Of a stretch of DNA of 64,000 bases, positions 49,137 through 57,666 are shown one piece after another (the first letter of the stretch is position 1; each line of letters begins with the position of its first letter). This stretch comes from a virus. The notes beneath the pieces were generated by a model. It was not told where the DNA came from. It saw only the letters and a program-made list of their open reading frames with translations, and searched no databases. The DNA is taken from the IMG/VR virus record IMGVR_UViG_3300018481_000018, positions 1 through 64,000 of that record; one strand, 5' to 3'. A program made the translations under genes and the position numbers.

Positions 49137-49384
49137 TGTGGAAGGTCCGAGCTGACTGCACCTACACGTCGTCCGGGAACAAGAGCACGCGACAGGCGGC
49201 TGCTCAGGGCGTGGTCGACAGCTACCCGGCCGCGATTGTCTCCGACGACCCGGGTGCCAGGTTCCCGGGTGGACTGATCTCGCATTCGTCGACTCGGTTC
49301 ACTGTCTCCTATGACTTCGTGATGTCGGCCGTCACGGCGTCGGCCAGGAATAGCACTCTGCTTTCGATTCATGAGGCGGTCTGA
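49136..49384 (+). CDS. Small protein within the fibre operon (82 aa)
   Basis: MWKVRADCTYTSSGNKSTRQ followed by VVDSYPAAIVSDDPGARFPGG. It starts in a one-base overlap with the preceding stop and is coupled to the following gene likewise. Possibly a fibre chaperone or tip protein. No family recognised. Confidence 0.55.
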   Translation: MWKVRADCTYTSSGNKSTRQAAAQGVVDSYPAAIVSDDPGARFPGGLISHSSTRFTVSYDFVMSAVTASARNSTLLSIHEAV

Positions 49385-51036
49385 TGGCCGTCGTCTACGG
49401 TGCCGCTGGGTCGGTCGTCTACTCCACCGGCAATCCGTCTCCGACGTATCCGTCTGGCGGAACGGCGAGCCGCTTGTATGGATACCTCATGGTGGTGGGG
49501 ACCAAGCCCGACACCACTCCCGCTTCCACGCCGTCTGGATGGACCCTCCTCGGAGCCGTCGCGGGAGGGGAGGGCAGTACGGGAATTGACCAGGGCCCGA
49601 CCCGGCTCGGAGTGTTCTACCGGGAATCGCTGAGCATTCTGTCTGGGTCAGTCAGCGTGACCGTGACTGGGAACAACATCTCGTGGGCTGTGATCCATCG
49701 GTGGGAATGCTTGACCACTGAGGCGTTCGATTGGGGCATCTCTACCGGGGCGGACGTGGCTGGCGGCACGGGGTTCTCGGCGGTCACCTCGAGCGTCGCG
49801 GCAGGTTTCTTCGCCACCGGCGACGGCCTCATGGTCGCCAACTGCTTCCCTACCGATACCAATCCCACCTGGGGCACTCCGACTCTGACCGCTCAGGGTG
49901 GTGGCACCATCACACTGGGAACGGTCACGGTGCGCACGACCGCAACCAGCTCCAGCGGTCAGGACATCGGTGGCCGGGTCGTCTCCGCGATGCCTACCGC
50001 CAGCAGTGTGGGGGCTGGCACCTTGACCTACGCCGCGACCCTTTCGGGCACCACGACTAACGCTCACGGTCCGGTGACCGTGATCCGAGTTCGCGCCGCC
50101 ATTCCTCCCCCGAACGCGCCGACCGGGTTGACCGCGACCGGCACGAGCACGACGCAGATCGACGTGTCGTGGAACTCGGTCGCTGGTGCGACCGACTACA
50201 ACCTGGAGCGCTCGGCGGATGGCGCTACGGGCTGGGCGCGCATCAACGGCTCCGCGCCTCAGACCGGTACGTCGTACAACGACACCGGGCGCACGGCGTC
50301 GACCACCTATTACTACCGGGTGTCTGTAACCACCTCTGCCGGTACGTCGGCAGTCTCTTCGACCATTCCTGGCCGGACGTTCAATGTGCCCCCATACTCT
50401 GAGGACTTCGAGGAATACATCGGTCTTGCGGTGGGCACATGGGGACCTGACTGGACGATCAGTGCGCAATCGCCCAGCACTCTCAACTCGTTCTTGCTGG
50501 GGGACGTGAGTGGATGGGCGAGTATCTACCCCGACGACTCAGGTGCCGCGCAGGGTCTGCTCAAGGTGACCACCCAGACCGACCAGGGCGTGCTTCTCTT
50601 GTTGCAGCTCGGTGCCAGTGCAGCCTTGCGGGTCTCTCTTCGCGCTTCGGGCGGTTGGACCGCTGGACCACCACCCGTGAATGGCTACTACGCCCATCTC
50701 AGCACGACTGATGCCAACACAATCTCGAAGATGGTCAGTAGCTCGGGCTCTGACTTGACCCCCTCGGGGACGACGTGGACGAATCCGACCGCTAGCACCG
50801 ACTACAAGTTCCGCATGGAAGTGGTTGGGACGACCATCCGAACTCGGCTCTGGGCGGCGGCCGGTGGCGAACCTGGTACTTGGCGTACAGCCACCGACGT
50901 CAGCATCAGCTCGGGGGTCCTAGGACTCTCGGTCGGGTCTGGTCCTGGCGTGGACATCAGCGAGATCGAGTACTACGTCCCCGCCGGTGGTGGTGGCGAG
51001 CCGGCTTCGTTCGCGGCTTTCGGGGTTCCGCTCTGA
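49384..51036 (+). CDS. Tail fibre protein with a fibronectin type III domain (550 aa)
   Basis: Residues 1-235 form a beta-rich domain of the type found at fibre N-termini. Residues about 238-330 are an FN3 module (PNAPTGLTATGTSTTQIDVSWNS, then DYNLERSADG, TYYYRVS). Residues about 340-535 form a jelly-roll-like domain (EDFEEYIGLAVGTWGPDW). FN3 and jelly-roll modules are usual in surface-binding phage proteins. The end (FAAFGVPL) is hydrophobic, typical of trimer-packing tails. Confidence 0.7.
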   Translation: MAVVYGAAGSVVYSTGNPSPTYPSGGTASRLYGYLMVVGTKPDTTPASTPSGWTLLGAVAGGEGSTGIDQGPTRLGVFYRESLSILSGSVSVTVTGNNISWAVIHRWECLTTEAFDWGISTGADVAGGTGFSAVTSSVAAGFFATGDGLMVANCFPTDTNPTWGTPTLTAQGGGTITLGTVTVRTTATSSSGQDIGGRVVSAMPTASSVGAGTLTYAATLSGTTTNAHGPVTVIRVRAAIPPPNAPTGLTATGTSTTQIDVSWNSVAGATDYNLERSADGATGWARINGSAPQTGTSYNDTGRTASTTYYYRVSVTTSAGTSAVSSTIPGRTFNVPPYSEDFEEYIGLAVGTWGPDWTISAQSPSTLNSFLLGDVSGWASIYPDDSGAAQGLLKVTTQTDQGVLLLLQLGASAALRVSLRASGGWTAGPPPVNGYYAHLSTTDANTISKMVSSSGSDLTPSGTTWTNPTASTDYKFRMEVVGTTIRTRLWAAAGGEPGTWRTATDVSISSGVLGLSVGSGPGVDISEIEYYVPAGGGGEPASFAAFGVPL

Positions 51037-51060
51037 GATGATGGTTAGAGGAGGATTCAG

Positions 51061-51450
51061 ATGAGTGTCCTGAAGGTCAACGCGGGCACTTCCGGCTCGC
51101 CGGAGTGGGTGCCGATCGTCGCCCTGCCTCAGTACTTCCCGCGCGTGACATCCACCGCGAGCACCGCCACGCTGACCGTCAACGTGGCCACCACTGACCT
51201 CGCGGCCCTGACCGCGCAGGCGGCCGGCCTCACGGTGGCGGCACCTACCGGCACGGCTCAGGATGGTCAGTCCTTGCTGATCCGGATCAAGGACAACGGC
51301 ACAGCTCGAGCGATCTCCTGGAACGCGGCCTTCCGGGGCATCGGGGTGGTGCTGCCGACTTCGACGGTCGTCTCCAAGTTGATGTACGTGGCAAGCAAGT
51401 GGAACAGCGCGGACTCCAAGTGGGACGTTCTCGCTGTCGGTCAGGAATGA
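51061..51450 (+). CDS. Small fibre/tip protein (129 aa)
   Basis: GAGGAGG precedes the ATG. The product is one compact beta domain (VTSTASTATLTVNVATTDLAALTAQ, then LLIRIKDNGTARAISWN and LMYVASKWNSADSKWDVLAVGQ), a fold frequently seen as the C-terminal tip of phage fibres, here on its own gene. It probably assembles on a neighbouring fibre. Confidence 0.6.
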   Translation: MSVLKVNAGTSGSPEWVPIVALPQYFPRVTSTASTATLTVNVATTDLAALTAQAAGLTVAAPTGTAQDGQSLLIRIKDNGTARAISWNAAFRGIGVVLPTSTVVSKLMYVASKWNSADSKWDVLAVGQE

Positions 51451-51457
51451 GGATGCT

Positions 51458-51901
51458 ATGGCCGTGACGATCATGAATGTCTCGCGGGGCATGTGGGGCT
51501 ACTACGCCTCCTTGCCTGCCGCGAACGATGCGATCCTGGCCGTCCCGCTGGAGTCGTCCGGACTGGAGGGCACCTCCACGCTCCAGGACTACGACACTCT
51601 GAGTGCGCTGCTTGCTGGGGCTAGCAACGAGCAGACCACGATGGCGCGCAAGGTGGTCACCGGCGTCACCTACTCGTTGGACGACAGTGGGAACAAGCGG
51701 GTCTTCGACTTCGATGATGTCGAATGGACTAGCGCGAGTGGCTCAGGGGTCGGCGGGCTGTTGATCTGCTACGACCCGGACACGACTGGCGGCAGCGACT
51801 CGGACATCATCCCGATGTTCTTCGATGACTCGTTCGTGAATGCCTCGCCCACCGGCACGGTCACCTATGCCGTGCACGCGTCCGGGCTCGCCGAAGCGTG
51901 A
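51458..51901 (+). CDS. Hypothetical fibre-operon protein (147 aa)
   Basis: The product MAVTIMNVSRGMWGYYASLP has a mixed N-terminal helix and a beta-rich acidic C-terminal half (IPMFFDDSFVNASPTGTVTYAV). It resembles small structural proteins in other phage fibre clusters, but I do not recognise a named family. There is a 7-base spacer after the preceding gene. Confidence 0.55.
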   Translation: MAVTIMNVSRGMWGYYASLPAANDAILAVPLESSGLEGTSTLQDYDTLSALLAGASNEQTTMARKVVTGVTYSLDDSGNKRVFDFDDVEWTSASGSGVGGLLICYDPDTTGGSDSDIIPMFFDDSFVNASPTGTVTYAVHASGLAEA

Positions 51902-51928
51902 TCACATACTTCGGGGAGGGAGGTTGAT

Positions 51929-53797
51929 GTGTCGATCACTCCAGGCACGATCAGCAATGAGGATGGCGTCAGCACGGTTCAGACGGAGATCCTGATCGAC
52001 GCGCCTTCGGGCATCACGACCAGCCACTATCTCCTGGCGCTCGTGCAGGGCAACAACAACACCGCGCCGCCCGACCAAGATGGCTGGACGACATTGCGCG
52101 GCTCCAATGGCACGGGGTTGTACCAGGCCGTCTATGGCCGGTTTCACGATGGGTCGGCTGACTACCTGTTCGACGGCTTCCCGAGTGCGCGACTGTCCGG
52201 GCAGATCATGCCCTACCTTGGGGTCGACCCGACCACGCCGATCGACGTCACGATCGGCGCTTCCTCTGCTGGCACCACTGACTTCGCGTGGGACAACATC
52301 ACCCCGGTCACCGCAGGGGCCTATATCGTCGGCCTGGTCTCGGTGCTTCAGAGCCTCACCACTACCTATGACATCGCCTCGCACAACTTCGACAACCAGC
52401 GCGGCACGACTCTGACGCCTTCGGGTGGCGCGGACGCCGGTGGGGCGATCTTCGACAAGGCGTGGTTCTCTGGCGTGTTCAGTCCGTCAGTGACTTCGAC
52501 GGAGGCAACCACCCGCACCAGGGCCTGCGTCCTTGCGCTGCGACCCGCCGAGCTTGCCGAGGGCGGTGGTCACTACGCCGAGACGATCACGGTTCGCTCT
52601 GGCATGAGCCTTGTGGACGGCATTCCAAACGAGCAGCCAAACTCGTCGTTCGAGAGCGGGACGTCGGACTGGGGCGACCAGACCGGACCGGCGGCCACCT
52701 TGGACTTCCCTTCCACGGCGGGGGCTCCTGACGGCACCTATGCAGCTCGCCTGTCGGTCAGCGGCACGGGCACGCCCGCCTTCCGAGCCACTGGTGCCAA
52801 CCGTATTCCCATCACCAGCGGGATGTGGGGCGATTACCTGACGGCCTACGGTCAGTTCCAGTGGGGCACGGGAACTCCTGGCGCGGCTCGGATAGATGTG
52901 CAGTTCATGGATGTCAGCGATTCGGTGATTCAGACGAACATCGGTTTGCAGTTCTTCGCTGCTACCGACTCCTGGCTGAGGGTGCAGCAGAACAACAACC
53001 AGATCCCGACCGACGCGGCGTGGGGACTCATCCGGATTGCCATGCCGGACGCTGTTCCCGGAGTCTCGCTCTACACCGACTGCCTGCATGCCGTCATCGG
53101 AGCCGACATCCCTGACCTGGGGCCACATCCGGCTTGGGTGGAGTACGGTACCTCGACCGTCACTGGCGGGCACTACGTCGAGACGGTCACGACTCGCTCC
53201 GGAACCGTGGGGCCTGCGGGACCTGCGATCAACCGGCAGCGGAACGCCTCGTTCGAGTCGGGCCTCGAGTACTGGGACACGTCCGGGCCGGCCGCGATCT
53301 CGTTCCCGACCGACACGTACCAGCAGCTCTATGGCGCGCGTGTGGCCAGGCTCCGGTCGACAAGCGATTCCGCCACGCCGCAGATGCGGTCCACCGGCGA
53401 GAACCGAGTCGCGATTGACGAGTCCGAGTACGGGCTGTACCTCAATGCGTATGCGAACTTCCGGTGGGAGTCCGGCACGCCCAAGGGGTGTCGGATGGAT
53501 GTTCAATTTCTCGACGAGACCGACACGGTGGTGCAGAGCAACATCGGAACGGAGTTCACCCCAAGCGCCGGGTCGTGGGTCAGGATCCTCAACAACGACA
53601 ACGTGATCCCGGATCCGTGCCACGAGATGCGTCTCCGCTTCGTCATCATCGACGCGCAGACCAATGACTCGATACTGATTGAGGACCTGTATGTCGACGT
53701 CGGGACGAACATCCACAACGATGGGCCGCATCCCGAGTGGGCCCTTCACTCCGAGGACTTTCCCTATGCCGCAGGTCGTTTCTTTCAACTCACGTGA
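51929..53797 (+). CDS. Fibre protein with two carbohydrate-binding-like modules (622 aa)
   Basis: Residues 1-215 are a beta domain similar in layout to the start of the gene at 49384. Two homologous modules follow (about 225-410 and 418-610), each opening with a GGHY..T(I/V)T(V/T)RSG segment, a SSFESG or ASFESG motif, RATGANRI or RSTGENRV, and ending near GPHP.W. These look like CBM-type jelly rolls duplicated in tandem. The start is GTG with GGGAGGG upstream. A glycan receptor is the natural inference. Confidence 0.68.
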   Translation: MSITPGTISNEDGVSTVQTEILIDAPSGITTSHYLLALVQGNNNTAPPDQDGWTTLRGSNGTGLYQAVYGRFHDGSADYLFDGFPSARLSGQIMPYLGVDPTTPIDVTIGASSAGTTDFAWDNITPVTAGAYIVGLVSVLQSLTTTYDIASHNFDNQRGTTLTPSGGADAGGAIFDKAWFSGVFSPSVTSTEATTRTRACVLALRPAELAEGGGHYAETITVRSGMSLVDGIPNEQPNSSFESGTSDWGDQTGPAATLDFPSTAGAPDGTYAARLSVSGTGTPAFRATGANRIPITSGMWGDYLTAYGQFQWGTGTPGAARIDVQFMDVSDSVIQTNIGLQFFAATDSWLRVQQNNNQIPTDAAWGLIRIAMPDAVPGVSLYTDCLHAVIGADIPDLGPHPAWVEYGTSTVTGGHYVETVTTRSGTVGPAGPAINRQRNASFESGLEYWDTSGPAAISFPTDTYQQLYGARVARLRSTSDSATPQMRSTGENRVAIDESEYGLYLNAYANFRWESGTPKGCRMDVQFLDETDTVVQSNIGTEFTPSAGSWVRILNNDNVIPDPCHEMRLRFVIIDAQTNDSILIEDLYVDVGTNIHNDGPHPEWALHSEDFPYAAGRFFQLT

Positions 53798-53811
53798 GGA
53801 GAAACAGATAC

Positions 53812-54318
53812 ATGTCCAAGTTCATCCCCACTCTTGACCTCTATGCGCGCATGGTGCTTCGAGAGGTGGGTGTGCCGACGGGCTTGGTCACGATCTTGAA
53901 CGACGAAACCCAGGAGATTCCGGGCGCAGCCGGCAAGTACGGCCTTCGAGAGAGTACGCCGATCTCGGAGTCCTTCTGTCAACATGTTGTGGCGAACAAC
54001 GCGCCGTTGATCATTCCGGACGCTCGTCTGGACTCGCGCGTGTGCGACAAGCCTTCGGTCACGAAGGGTGCCGTGGTTGCTTACATGGGGTATCCGTTGC
54101 GGAACTCCAAGGGCAAGACCATCGGGTCAGTCTGCGCTATCGACTCCGAGCCGCGCTCGTGGTCGGATCCTGAGCTCGAGGCGTTACGGGATGTGGCGCA
54201 TGCGACGACGGCGGAGGTCATCAGGCGCGAGGTCCAATGGCGTCTGGAGTGGGCCTGGACGATTGCTGCGGCGTTCATCGTGGTCACGCTGATCATGGGG
54301 ATCATCCTCTTTGCGTGA
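53812..54318 (+). CDS. Membrane-anchored GAF-domain protein (168 aa)
   Basis: Residues 8-137 are a complete GAF domain: VPTGLVTILNDETQEI, ISESFCQHVV, LIIPDARLDSRVCDKPSV, VVAYMGYPLRNSKGKTIGSVCAID and WSDPELEALRDVA, the pattern of bacterial cytosolic sensor domains. Residues about 149-168 are one C-terminal membrane helix with no tail. No kinase, cyclase or HTH output is attached. GAGGAG lies 10 bases before the ATG at 53812. It is last in the fibre operon but is not structural by type. It may bind a ligand at the inner membrane and act in lysogeny or superinfection exclusion; that is speculation. Confidence 0.78.
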   Translation: MSKFIPTLDLYARMVLREVGVPTGLVTILNDETQEIPGAAGKYGLRESTPISESFCQHVVANNAPLIIPDARLDSRVCDKPSVTKGAVVAYMGYPLRNSKGKTIGSVCAIDSEPRSWSDPELEALRDVAHATTAEVIRREVQWRLEWAWTIAAAFIVVTLIMGIILFA

Positions 54319-54681
54319 GGGGGGCCCTGGTGGCTGGCTCTCGCCTGACGGCCGATCCTGTCCACAACCTCGGCTCTCATCACCACCTGGGCCCCACAGA
54401 CACGATCGCCTCGGATCTGACGACCGTGAGGTGTCGCAGACCGCCTCTCGGCTCCACAGGGCCCCCATTTCGGCCCAGCTTCCCCGGTCACCAGCGGAAA
54501 GGTCCTCATCAGTGTCAGTCGGTGGACGGTCTGACGACCCTGCCCTCTCCTCAACCCAGGCTTCCCTGAGCGCTGTCTTCCCTGCACGCTGCACGTGAGG
54601 AGGAGGGCAGCTTGAACGTTCGGAATGGTACACGACACGGCTGACGCCTCACGCGTGACACGTGACGCGTTAGCGGGAAAC
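54319..54681 (+). other. Non-coding interval between converging operons
   Basis: No convincing gene. GGGGGCCCT at 54320-54328 can pair with AGGGCCCCC at 54458-54466, bracketing about 150 bases, and a similar CTGGGCCCC near 54387 could compete. TTGAACGTTCGGAATG at 54612-54627 contains GAACGTTC and resembles the dispersed operator half-sites. Around 54645-54670 nested ACGCGT/ACACGTG palindromes occur. The interval may hold regulatory RNA or the attachment site, but no tRNA-like core was found. Confidence 0.35.
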
Positions 54682-54730
54682 AAAAAAAGGGCCCCTCCCC
54701 GCGCGCGTACTGCGCACAGAGAGGGGCCCT
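54682..54730 (-). terminator. Strong minus-strand terminator
   Basis: Read on the minus strand, AGGGCCCCTC ... GAGGGGCCCT is followed by seven T residues. It ends transcription of the long leftward operon (64.0-54.9 kb) before it meets the fibre genes. Confidence 0.9.
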
Positions 54731-54875
54731 AGTACCTGACATCCGCGTGGTCGTACCACTGGTTAGGTTGCTGCCACCCGGCCTCCCCCGTCAGCCTTCC
54801 CCCGCGCCATGCGGCTTCCTCTGACGGGATCGTTGGAGAGGTGCAGCCCCGCCTGTCAGGGGGCGGAGTCTGGGT
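54731..54875. other. Structured trailer of the leftward operon
   Basis: A nested inverted repeat (CCCGTCAG at 54788-54795 with CTGACGGG at 54822-54829, enclosing CCGC/GCGG) and a second hairpin (CCCCGCC/GGGGCGG, about 54847-54864) lie between the last minus gene and its terminator. They may be part of a two-step terminator or an attachment region. Confidence 0.35.
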
Positions 54876-55010
54876 TCATCGGTACACGCCACACTTGCGG
54901 CAGATGGCTCGGATGAGCCGGTTGCCGATGTAGCGCTCATGCTTGTCATTCAGGGGCGTGAAGTCGTGCGCAGGCCCGTCATGGGGGCAGGGTTCATGCC
55001 ATTCGGCCAT
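54876..55010 (-). CDS. Zinc-ribbon microprotein, last gene of the leftward operon (44 aa)
   Basis: MAEWHEPCPHDGPAHDFTPL and a CRKCGVYR end give C..H and CxxC ligands. GGGAG lies 5 bases before the ATG at 55010, directly after the phosphoesterase stop. Tiny ribbons with this C-terminal CxxC are frequent in actinophages. Function unknown. Confidence 0.6.
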   Translation of the reverse strand: MAEWHEPCPHDGPAHDFTPLNDKHERYIGNRLIRAICRKCGVYR

Positions 55011-55011
55011 G

Positions 55012-55794
55012 TCAGACTCCCACTTTCGTCGGGAACGCAACCTCGAGCCAGCTGTACCCCAGGGTCTCGGTGTCGAGCAGGATGGCGTTGCGCGAGCGCT
55101 GGCCAGGGCGGTCAGCATCTCGATCCAGGCTCACGAACCTGGTCTCGTCGACCTGTTTCTCGCCGGCCACGTGGAAGTGGCCGTGGATGAACAAGGCGGG
55201 CTTCACGCCGTCCACGGCGATTCGCATCAGCTCCTGACCTTCGCGCGCGTAGGCGAGCCCGGCATCGGTCCAGAAGGCTCCGGGGCTGTCCAGGATCTTC
55301 TGGACCTCATCCGTGCCGCCAGCGGGCGCGTCGTGGGTCAGCATGACGTCCGCGTAGCCGTCAGCCGCTGCTTTCTCGACGTCGGCCAGGGTCAGCATCT
55401 CCTCGGGCCACCAGGTGTAGCCCTTGGTCCGGCTGGGGAAGTCGATCGACGGCGCGCCGCCCAAGGATAGGAACGAACGCCCGTCCAGTTCGAACCGGGT
55501 GTTGCGTTCCAACACGCAGATGCGCTCGCCGATCCATGCCTGACCGTTGCGGAAGGGCAGCTGGTTGATGTAGGCCCAGTTCTCGTGGTTGCCAGGAGTG
55601 ATGTAGAGCGTGATCCCCAGCTCTTCGCAGACCTGATCCACGAATCGCGCGTAGCCCTGGCCGTGCCGGGGCCAGCCGATGCCGAAGTCGCCCACGTGCA
55701 TGACGGTCGTGATGCCCTGCTTGGCCAGCGCGTGCAGCATGGCGTGGCTGTAGATTGCGTTGCCGTGCCAATCGCCGGCCGCTCCGATCATCAT
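55012..55794 (-). CDS. Calcineurin-like metallophosphoesterase (260 aa)
   Basis: The metal-binding motifs occur in order: GDWH (Asp8, His10), VGDFG (Asp35), GNHEN (Asn68, His69), a later THDAP and GHFH. The fold is the phosphoesterase family that acts on phosphodiesters, nucleotides or proteins; the substrate cannot be read from sequence. GGGGGC precedes tandem ATG codons. In phages such genes lie among early genes and may process nucleic acids. It is coupled to the upstream gene by overlap. Confidence 0.82.
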   Translation of the reverse strand: MMIGAAGDWHGNAIYSHAMLHALAKQGITTVMHVGDFGIGWPRHGQGYARFVDQVCEELGITLYITPGNHENWAYINQLPFRNGQAWIGERICVLERNTRFELDGRSFLSLGGAPSIDFPSRTKGYTWWPEEMLTLADVEKAAADGYADVMLTHDAPAGGTDEVQKILDSPGAFWTDAGLAYAREGQELMRIAVDGVKPALFIHGHFHVAGEKQVDETRFVSLDRDADRPGQRSRNAILLDTETLGYSWLEVAFPTKVGV

Positions 55795-56264
55795 CAGAGC
55801 CCCCTTTCTTCGTTGTAGGAATCCACGTCGAGAAGTTCGATGGTGATCCTGCCCATGCTGTTGGTGACGTGGACAGGTACGAAGAACTTGATCACCTCAT
55901 CATCATCCCCACCCACATCGAGGGGGATCGCCTTGCCGATCTCGAGTCTGGCGAGTTTCGTCCTGTTGACCGGGCGGCCGAACTTGGCTTCCTGGCCGGG
56001 CTCTGGCTGCCCCTCGAGTGCGAGTTGTTCTTCTACGCGCTTCGCTTCGGCCGTGATGAGATCGGTGACCCCGAGCTCAGGGAAGCAGTGCTCGCAGGCG
56101 TTCGCCGGCAGGACCTCGAAGGGCCAACTCCACTTCACGTAGCGTCCGCACTTGGTTCGGACGTCTGTTCGATTTCGTCGAGCCGTCGGCTCTCGACCAC
56201 TCTGGAGCTTGTGGACCTTGCTGAGCAGTTCGTGCGTACGAGTTGCTCGGCCCACTCCCTTCAC
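55794..56264 (-). CDS. Hypothetical protein with a Cys pair (156 aa)
   Basis: GTG at 56264 overlaps the preceding stop (GTGA) and has GGGAG at good spacing. The basic N-terminal 45 residues contain RTDVRTKCGRYVKW and a CEHC pair, a possible zinc site. The remainder is beta-type and acidic (FGRPVNRTKLARLEIGKAIPLD). A sequence like the dispersed element (minus strand, near 56157) lies within the coding region. Function unknown. Confidence 0.55.
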   Translation of the reverse strand: MKGVGRATRTHELLSKVHKLQSGREPTARRNRTDVRTKCGRYVKWSWPFEVLPANACEHCFPELGVTDLITAEAKRVEEQLALEGQPEPGQEAKFGRPVNRTKLARLEIGKAIPLDVGGDDDEVIKFFVPVHVTNSMGRITIELLDVDSYNEERGL

Positions 56265-56491
56265 AGGGCGTCTCCCGCTCGGTTGACGAACCCCAGTGGG
56301 GCGTTCGGAGAGTTGGGGTTGACGGCGGAAAGCATCCTGCTCATCTCGGCGCGATCCCTTGCTTCTGGGTCGCTCAGGATCCAGCGGATCAGTTCCGGCT
56401 TGCGCTTCCCGTGGGAAGAGCCCGGCATGTCCTCGGCCAGTGCCGCCAGCGCCTCGCGGCCAGTGTTCTCGAGCCAGTCCTCGAGCTCCAT
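56261..56491 (-). CDS. Small helical protein (76 aa)
   Basis: AGGAGG lies 5 bases before the ATG at 56491. MELEDWLENTGREALAALAE then HGKRKPELIRWILSDPEARDRAEM is all helical; the central part is similar to small DNA-binding or SAP-like helices. It is coupled to its downstream gene. No firm family. Confidence 0.55.
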   Translation of the reverse strand: MELEDWLENTGREALAALAEDMPGSSHGKRKPELIRWILSDPEARDRAEMSRMLSAVNPNSPNAPLGFVNRAGDAL

Positions 56492-56493
56492 GC

Positions 56494-57666
56494 TCACCTC
56501 CTGAAGTCATAGACCTTGTCGGTCACAATGAGGTCCTTATCCTCGGGCCCCTTGATGAATGGTGCGATCCAGATTCGGCGGCGCTCCTTGCGGCCGACGC
56601 CGCACGCCTGCCAGCGCCAGTGTCCACGCACCACCCAGCGGTGCGACCACTCCACCATGGATTCGCCCTCTTGGCGGTTGGCGTTCTCGTGCCGACGGAG
56701 TGCGATGACGGTGACCTTGCCGGGGATGCCAACTCGGGCTGCGCGCTTGCGTGAGGCTCGGTTGGGCAGGGTCTCCTCGGTGACGACGATCGTCTGGTTG
56801 AGCAAGAGGAACAGGGCGTGCATGTACCTGAAGAGGTTGGTTCCCTCTTGGGGCTCGTCAGACTGGTTGCCGCCCGGGTCGAGGCTCTTGTCTTGATTGG
56901 CCACGAACATTGCTTGCTGCTCGGCCGACGGCTTGACCAGGTTCGGGCCTAGGGACATGTCCTTGACGTAGTTCGTGAAGTGAACGGTCATCCAGCGTCC
57001 GACATCTTGCATGGCGTCGCCCATCTCGGGGACGGATGACGCCTGCACCACGAAGTCCAGGTAGTTCTCGTCCGGCTCGGTCCAGGCGTCGTTGAAGAAC
57101 GTCATGGCCAGTGCCGGCCGGTCTTCCGGCTGGGCCGTCAGGGCGGTCACGATCGACTCCTCGCCCTTGGGTCGTGCGCCGTACGAGGAGGGCCCCCACA
57201 CCGCCCAGTGAACGAGCATGTTGTAGCCCCGGATGTCCTTGACGTGGATGGGCTGGTCGAATCGCACGATCCCGCAACCGGTGGGGGCCAGCGAGGGGTC
57301 GCAGAGGTCCTCCTCGTCCAGGCTCATGGCGGCGTGCTCAAGTAGCGTGCCCATCTCGCGGGTGACTCGGAAGGCGTAGGCCGCCTTGACGTAGTTCTCC
57401 AAGCCCTTTACCCAGGCTCCACCGCGAGGGAACGCGTCCATGAGATTCATGCTGAAGGCCCCGTCCTTGGGGAAGCCCTCGTTGAGCAGGTCTTCGATGG
57501 CGTCGTCGAGGTCCAGCGCGCGGGGATTGCTGTCGACCCACGTGTTGACTGAGCCGACGGCGGTAGTGGTGTGCGCTCCGATGGCGACGAAGGCTCGGAA
57601 CTGGCCATTCTCAGTCAGTCGGTCCAGGAGTTCGGCCTGGGCAGTGATGATGTCGGACGGCTGCAT
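56494..57666 (-). CDS. Conserved phage/actinobacterial protein of unknown function (390 aa)
   Basis: The C-terminal 60 residues (EWSHRWVVRGHWRWQACGVG, KERRRIWIAPFIKGPEDKDL, VYDF) form a motif I have seen repeatedly in actinobacterial phage and host proteins with no known role. The N-terminal 300 residues are helical and mixed, without nuclease, methyltransferase or HTH motifs. The gene is in the early-type operon upstream of the phosphoesterase. A DNA- or RNA-related role is possible given the basic C-terminus. Confidence 0.6.
   Translation of the reverse strand: MQPSDIITAQAELLDRLTENGQFRAFVAIGAHTTTAVGSVNTWVDSNPRALDLDDAIEDLLNEGFPKDGAFSMNLMDAFPRGGAWVKGLENYVKAAYAFRVTREMGTLLEHAAMSLDEEDLCDPSLAPTGCGIVRFDQPIHVKDIRGYNMLVHWAVWGPSSYGARPKGEESIVTALTAQPEDRPALAMTFFNDAWTEPDENYLDFVVQASSVPEMGDAMQDVGRWMTVHFTNYVKDMSLGPNLVKPSAEQQAMFVANQDKSLDPGGNQSDEPQEGTNLFRYMHALFLLLNQTIVVTEETLPNRASRKRAARVGIPGKVTVIALRRHENANRQEGESMVEWSHRWVVRGHWRWQACGVGRKERRRIWIAPFIKGPEDKDLIVTDKVYDFRR

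Noticed and set aside
54016-54043. Copy of the 12-base-period element in the GAF gene (CCGGACGCTCG then TCTGGACTCG)
   Set aside because: It encodes the conserved IIPDARLDSR segment of the GAF fold, so the similarity is explained by protein conservation. It is not counted as a regulatory site.
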